A stretch of DNA of 64,000 nucleotides. Origin: Mangifera indica (Eukaryota > Streptophyta > Magnoliopsida > Sapindales > Anacardiaceae). The notes under the pieces are model-generated. The model saw only the letters and a program-made list of their open reading frames with translations, was not told the origin of the DNA and did not search any database. Within the stretch, counting starts at the first letter, position 1. Each line of letters opens with the position of its first letter. Location of the stretch: NCBI RefSeq assembly GCF_011075055.1, contig NW_025401096.1:868001-932000 (forward strand), read 5' to 3'. The translations under genes and the position numbers were made by a program. Positions 58,936 through 64,000 of this stretch are shown here, in pieces.

Positions 58936-59357
58936 TCAACAAAAAATCCAATCATCTAGGGAAATGTATCTCATAATAATGGCATTGCCAAGAAAATGAG
59001 TCTTGAAGCCATCTTGAACACTCCTATTACCCGTAACAATGGTAACATCAATTTCATCTCTAATGAACATTAAGTTCAGTGTTTTGGTCTTCATGTTTTC
59101 CTTATAAACTCAATGTTTAACATAGATGACCAATCTTTTCCCATCAGTTTTATTGGCTACAGCAACTGCAACATCAGGAATGGTTGCATAATTTCCGGAC
59201 ATATCTTGCACAACCACAACGTCAACTTTTGGTGGCACTGACTGAAGTAGGTGGCCATTGGCAACCGAAACCTATGATGGAAATTCATCCACTAGCAAAA
59301 TATTGTGAGAAGAAATTAGTAGAAAAAATTGACAATGGAGAAGAAAACTATATCCAT
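58936..59357 (-). pseudogene. PME 5' gene fragment, copy C (only copy with an ATG)
   Basis: ATG at 59357 starts MDIVFFSIVNFFY followed by a stop; a shift of frame restores the leader. The PME part reads PPKVDVVVVQDMSGNYATIP (one residue of shift possible), VANKTDGKRLVIYVKH, stop, VYKENMKTKTLNL, RDEIDVTIVTGNRSVQDGFK. It then diverges from PME and ends DDWIFC, stop. The other copies also carry the AATCCAATCATC tail, so the truncation is older than the duplication. Confidence 0.85.
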
Positions 59358-59425
59358 TACTTGAATTTGTTAAGTAAATTGAGAGTTAAGTGAGTTTCTT
59401 GTAGTGTTAAGTGAATGGGGTAGGG

Positions 59426-59436
59426 TTTATATAGCC
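59426..59436 (-). promoter_or_regulatory. TATA box, PME fragment C
   Basis: GGCTATATAAA, about 69 bases before the ATG at 59357. Confidence 0.75.
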
Positions 59437-59689
59437 CCCACCCCATCCAAATATTGAAAAAATTAAATTAAGAGTTTAATTGAATTACTAAAGTTTTCAT
59501 ACCTTGTTCAAGTTGAGAGCACTAAAATAAGGAATTTCATAAAGTCTAGAGGAATTTCTTGTTGTCATTGCATTCTTATTAGACATGTGAACACTAAGGT
59601 TAATATAATGATGTAGAAATATACAAATTTTAAAGATAGTCAATGCAAGCCTGGTTTATAGTTACATGAACACATTTCTTCTTCTCAAA

Positions 59690-60150
59690 GTATCTATAGA
59701 TATAACCTAAAAATAAAATACATCAATCGATTCGAAGGCATTTTAGACTTAAACCATAAAAAATTATTTTATGATTTTTCTTAAGAATAAAAGTTCTAAT
59801 AAATTTTTTTCTATAAATAAAAATTTTATTAGGATTTGTCTTAGATAAAAATAATAGTATAAACATATTTATTAGCAATTCATTATAGTTTATGATACTG
59901 TTTAACATGATTATTAAATTGTACTCTCTTACAATAAAAAATTTGAGCTTAAATTTGTTATTAATGATACCTCTTCTATATAAAGTATATGGGAGATTTC
60001 TTCTTTCTCTATCCACCTTTTGCATACAAGTTATCTCATTGAAGAATAATAATGTTAATTAGACATAGAATTTATTATAAAAATATTATGAATGATATCT
60101 CCACTATATAAAGTATATAAGAGATTTCTTCTTTCTCAATCCACCTTTTC
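59690..60150 (+). repeat. Spacer S2 of the PME array, copy 2
   Basis: Counterpart of 56651-57100, with the two CTATATAAAG boxes at 59976 and 60104. The S1 part between copies C and D is mostly missing. Confidence 0.75.
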
Positions 60151-60245
60151 CATAAAAGCATTCATATTCATGTGGGATTGGAAACAAGAGACTGACATAC
60201 TAATAAAAACACAAACTGGCAAAAATTAGTAAAGGATTGGCATGC

Positions 60246-60638
60246 CAACAAAAAATCTAATCATAATAATGACAACACTAAGAAAATGAGTCTTGAAGCC
60301 GTCATAAATGCTTTTGTTACCCTAACATCAATTCCATCTCCAATGAATGTTAAGTTCGATGTTTTGATCTTCACATTTTCCTTATAAACTCCTTGGCTAA
60401 CATAGATGATCAATCTTTTCTCGTCAGTTTTATTAGCTGCAACAACCACGGCTTTAAAAATGGTCATATAATTTCTAGACTTGTCTTGCACATCTACAAT
60501 GTCAACTTTTGGTGGCGCCGATTAAAGGAGGTGCCTCTTGGTGGCCAAAACCCATTATAGAAATTCATCTGCAAGCACGATATTGCGAGAAGAAATTAGT
60601 AGAAAAAAACCAACAAATGAGAAGAAAATTGTATTCGT
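60246..60638 (-). pseudogene. PME 5' gene fragment, copy D
   Basis: Leader TNTIFFSFVGFFLLISSRNI with the start codon changed to ACG, then ADEFL and a stop. The longest clean PME stretch of the four follows (60491-60261): NKTDEKRLIIYVSQGVYKEN, VKIKTSNLTFIGDGIDVRVT. It keeps GDG and GVYKEN, so it is closest to a functional PME here. It ends at the common truncation point. Upstream, the unit is cut by the copia LTR at 60756. Confidence 0.88.
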
Positions 60639-60677
60639 AGTTTGAATTTGTTGTAGTGTTAAGTGAATGGGGTGGGG

Positions 60678-60688
60678 TTTATATAGCC
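60678..60688 (-). promoter_or_regulatory. TATA box, PME fragment D
   Basis: GGCTATATAAA in the same context as the other three copies; the copia LTR lies 68 bases further upstream. Confidence 0.75.
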
Positions 60689-60755
60689 TCCACCCATCCA
60701 AATATTGAAAAATTTAATTAAGAGTTTAATTGAATTACTAAAGTTTTCATACATT

Positions 60756-61152
60756 TGTTATTGGATTTAGGTCCACCCATGACAGGTCGACCCATGATAG
60801 GTCGACCCGATGTGGTTTAATAACTGTCAAGGGCAGTTATAAGAGGGAGTTGAAAGACAGTTGAACATATATAAATTATTCAAATTGCCTCCCCATTAAA
60901 AAAAAAAAAAACACCATTTTTATCTAAAGAAAAGGAATTCTCTTTTCCTCTCTTGCAAAACCAAAAATGCAGAGTAAACTTGTCTCCCAAAATGGAAATC
61001 AATACGTAGGCAAATGGCATAGTGAAAATAGACTAACGTCGATACTTTGCACCGTATTCAAAGAAGCTTCATCGAAAATTAATCTGGGTACACAAATCCT
61101 TATTTACAGAATTCAGAGAATTTGATTTTGACATATTTAATTATTCCCAACA
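60756..61152 (+). repeat. 5' LTR of the copia element
   Basis: Inverted TGTT...AACA ends. Contains GACAGGTCGACCCATGA with a partial direct repeat (GATAGGTCGACCCGATG) and an A-rich tract at 60897. Confidence 0.85.
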
Positions 61153-61153
61153 T

Positions 61154-61166
61154 TGGTATCAGAGCC
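61154..61166 (+). promoter_or_regulatory. Primer-binding site (initiator tRNA-Met)
   Basis: TGGTATCAGAGCC, an exact core match one base after the LTR. Confidence 0.92.
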
Positions 61167-62580
61167 TAGGATGCATATTTGCTATGTCTTTTGTGAATCG
61201 TATTGCGTATGTTGTGCAAATTAGAATATGAATATTAAATTTTAATTTAAAAATTTAGTTTTGGGCACAAATTTAATTCAACCAAAAATGCATGAAATTG
61301 GTGTTGGAAAACATGTTGAATGAATAATTGGAATTGTATTACATGTTTTAAATTGAAAAACAACTCGAATTAAAGTCGAAATAGATGAAAATTGACCCAA
61401 AACTGAGACCCAAGACATGTTTTTCTTCCTTGTCGTTTTGACGGATTCTACGCCATTGGCACCAGAACTTGGAACGATACGTCTCGCTATCAATTAGGCT
61501 ACAAAAGCCCTATGTGACATCTCTAGAAAATCACTGGAAAACGACCAATTAGAAAGACAGAAAACTAGGGTTCATCGTGCAAAACTGGATTGAAATCGAG
61601 TTGGAAAAACCTGATTACCTGACCCGTTGGTCAATAGGTCGATCAAGACCTATCAATCAATGGGTCAACTTATTGAGTCATCTGGGTTAAACCCGAATTG
61701 GTCAAAAGGTTGACTGTACTATTGATCGATGCATGTACGTAGATGGAGGGTGACAAATTGCATCCAACGCATGGCAACATTATTCTGGTGCATGATAGTT
61801 TAGGTTGGCATGTTTGACTTATTCCTAGCAGGTGAAGGTGTATTGCAAACACTTTACGGTGCCTAGAGGCTCGTGTGGCATCATCTCGATGTGTGAAGGA
61901 GTGTATGAATTTATTTTAGCGCATGATAACGCTTGAACACCTCTTTCTAGTGTGTTTTGGCACGTGAACACCTATTTCTAGTGTGTTTTGGCATGTGAAA
62001 CCTGTTTTTTGATCCTTGGAAGTTGTGTAGTACTCATACTTGTATATGAGATATGTTTCATAGGTCTTACAGCACATAAAGACATTTAATACCTTATTCT
62101 GACTCTCTGAAAACACATATGAGTGTTTCGAAATACATATTTCTACTTTATGCAAATTTGTTGACTAGGGACCAACACATTACATGTTGAAACTATCAAT
62201 ACTCTGTTGAATTCTCTTAATTGGAAAAGAGATAATATTCATGCATGAATATGGGCCCCGTAATCAATGATCTTATTCAGGACAAGAATTTGAAATTTTT
62301 GGGATAGGTGGATTCATTATAGCTTGCTATAGAGCAACGCTTAATAATGTAGGAAGAGATATCTACTATTTTAACGTTATTCCCAAAACTAACATAATGC
62401 GAGGTATTTGACCTAACGCAAATATAATAAAGACTTTATCATAGATAAAGAAACTCAGAGATCAATACAAGTTGATAAAATAGTCTTAGTCAAAATAGAT
62501 GATGCATTCGTTGTATCATATATAATTTTTTTTTTAAATTAATGAAATTCTCATCTAGAATTGGCGCAATTAGATTAAAG
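61167..62580 (+). other. Leader region of the copia element, non-coding
   Basis: No gag start recognised. Contains a tandem duplication of about 35 bp (GAACACCT.TTTCTAGTGTG followed by TTTTGGCA.GTG, from about 61935 and 61969). Confidence 0.5.
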
Positions 62581-64000
62581 TTTAAAATGTCAAACATTTG
62601 TGTCATGAAAGATGATTGGGAATATAGTGAATTTTCAATTTTGTGTCTTATGTGAGATATTTTAAAATTTTAATGTATAATTATGACAATCGATGTGTAT
62701 TTGATTGCATTGATAGCGTTTTGTCTGATACATAGTCTCTGTGATCTAGTTAACCATAACATCCTAGAAAATGATGGTTGATTTGAATGAGAATGATACT
62801 AAATAAGGAGAATTACAATGTATGGCATTTGAAAGTCACAATATCCTAGATGAGCAAAAGGCTTTAAAGGCCGTAAATCAGGTTTAGATAGAGTTGTGGC
62901 TGACTAAGGGATAGAAACCCAATCAATGCCTTACACAAACGTGATGTGGAAGCATATCACGTATGTAAGAAGCAAGACTTACTTAGTGTGATATCTTGAT
63001 TAGTTTCATGAATAATGATATGGTATATGAGTACCAATAATGTTCAACCACATATGTTATAAGTATGGTTTTAATTGAAAAGTTTGGAAGAATTGCAGTC
63101 CCCAAATAAAGACAGTTGATTGTTAAATTTAATTAAATATCAAATCTGATTATGGAACTGAAGTCAACTACACGTAACCTAATACATGAACAGTCAGTGC
63201 ATTTTGAAAAGCAATTTCTTTCTGATAGTGAAAGCGTATGAAGATGCATATGACCCACAATGAGGAAAGAAACACTTTTGTTAATTGTTCATACCACATA
63301 GAACTAAAAAACAAAGGCCCTTAAGATAGCTGAACTTGGTACTCGTGCATACGTTGCAGAATCAAGTTTTAAAAGTAAGTGGCTTAAGTCTTAATATGGG
63401 AAGAAGATTGTATAATGCTCAAAGAATAAGAACAAGGAATTGAAATGGGAAAATGGCAAAAGTACTAGAAGAAGAGATGAAAACAAGATGAATAGTTGTA
63501 ATAGAAGCAACAAAAATTATATCGCCTGTGAATGAACGGAGCTAAAAATAATAGTCTTGTTCAACATAAAGTGATAAAACTTTATTTTTTAGTACTATAA
63601 TATTAACTGAGTATTATCTTATATGGATTATGGACTCAAAAGCCGCTAACCAAGTAACTCATGATACAAGATCTTTAGTAGAATTTTGTCAAATTCTGAA
63701 TAAAGTGAATTGGATGTATGTAGGCAACAACACAAGAGTTGTAGTAAGAGGAATAGACACGAGCAAATGAGTTTTGCGAGGTGGTCAAATCCTATACCTA
63801 CACAAAATCTAATATGTTTCAAATATTCAACAAATCTTGACCAAAATACTTGTTCTTTTTAAACTAGAATATAATTTGAATTTCTCTAAATGTTCTATTG
63901 AAATGCGATAGAATTGACTTTTATAGTTTTGATTTGTTGGTTGAATGGTTATATGGTGTTTGTTACCTTACATTCTGATAATGTTAAATTTTTCATTATT
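62581..64000 (+). pseudogene. Copia gag-protease-preintegrase, decayed, truncated by the window
   Basis: Recognisable through stops: THNEERNTFVN near 63255; RAYVAESSFKSKWLKS near 63340-63395; a basic NAQRI segment; then the protease and pre-integrase region (63625-63790): DSKAANQVTHDTRSLVEFCQ, WMYVGNNTRVVVRGIDTSK, GGQILYLHKI. The catalytic DSGA of copia proteases is DSKA here, so the protease would be dead even without stops. Integrase onwards lies outside the window. Confidence 0.82.

Larger units (their letters stand above)
60756..64000 (+). mobile_element. Ty1/copia element, 5' part, runs off the window
   Basis: A 397-bp LTR (60756-61152, TGTTATTGG to CCCAACA), a primer site, a long leader and a decayed gag/protease region. 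It is inserted into the upstream flank of PME fragment D. The gag-protease sequence matches the minus-strand copia at 46480-49850 over several hundred bases (shared NAQRI, YYNIN and CWLNGYMVFVTL stretches), so both belong to one family. Confidence 0.85.

Noticed and set aside
1..64000. tRNA, rRNA, CRISPR or prokaryotic operon signals
   Set aside because: None seen; tRNA-like TGGTATCAGAGC words are retrotransposon primer sites, and regular direct repeats are LTR tandem units or TIR subterminal repeats.

Overview
The window is nuclear DNA of a flowering plant, almost certainly a eudicot. It is AT-rich, and most of it consists of nested plant-type transposable elements: Ty1/copia, a Tekay-like Ty3/gypsy chromovirus, hAT, Mutator-like elements and a LINE scrap. 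Its protein signatures are plant-specific (pectin methylesterase and its inhibitor, DUF1985). I cannot name the species. The only host gene that looks intact is a single-exon, secreted pectin methylesterase inhibitor (PMEI), + strand, 17045-17710. It stands out from its surroundings by higher GC, a signal peptide, five cysteines in the family pattern, a TATA-like box and a poly(A) signal.

Layout. 1-12.2 kb is a patchwork of decayed elements: hAT, LINE, a CACTA-like end, LTRs and a copia gag. A nearly intact 2979-bp hAT element (7353-10331) is inserted there with a perfect 8-bp target duplication. 12.2-14.5 kb is a non-coding segment that recurs in direct orientation at 38.6-40.1 kb. 14584-16083 is a 1.5-kb hairpin-rich TIR element. 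16.1-17.8 kb holds the PMEI gene.

18184-38204 is best read as one old TIR element of about 20 kb. It carries a broken minus-strand gene with a DUF1985-like motif, a domain usually found beside Ulp1-type proteases in Mutator-like elements. It was later split by a SIRE-type copia element lacking pol (21202 to about 26560) and by a young gypsy element (27048-36394; LTRs of about 2.3 kb, TSD TCATC, seven premature stops but no frameshift).

38.2-44 kb holds the second duplicate, two small hAT-like elements and a possible gene-carrying Mutator-like element. 44-53 kb contains two decayed hATs, an LTR remnant and a decayed copia pol. One hAT contains a solo LTR, which itself contains a 649-bp foldback element; the paralogous LTR near 4.0 kb preserves the empty site. 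55-60.7 kb is a tandem array of four broken 5' fragments of a pectin methylesterase (PME) gene on the minus strand, each with its own TATA box. At 60756 the array is cut by a copia element that runs off the window and belongs to the same family as the one at 46.5-49.9 kb.

Functional view: PMEI proteins bind and inhibit PMEs in the cell wall, so the intact inhibitor and the dead PME array belong to the same pathway. They lie about 38 kb apart across unrelated transposons, and nothing in the sequence shows co-regulation. No tRNA, rRNA or CRISPR was recognised.
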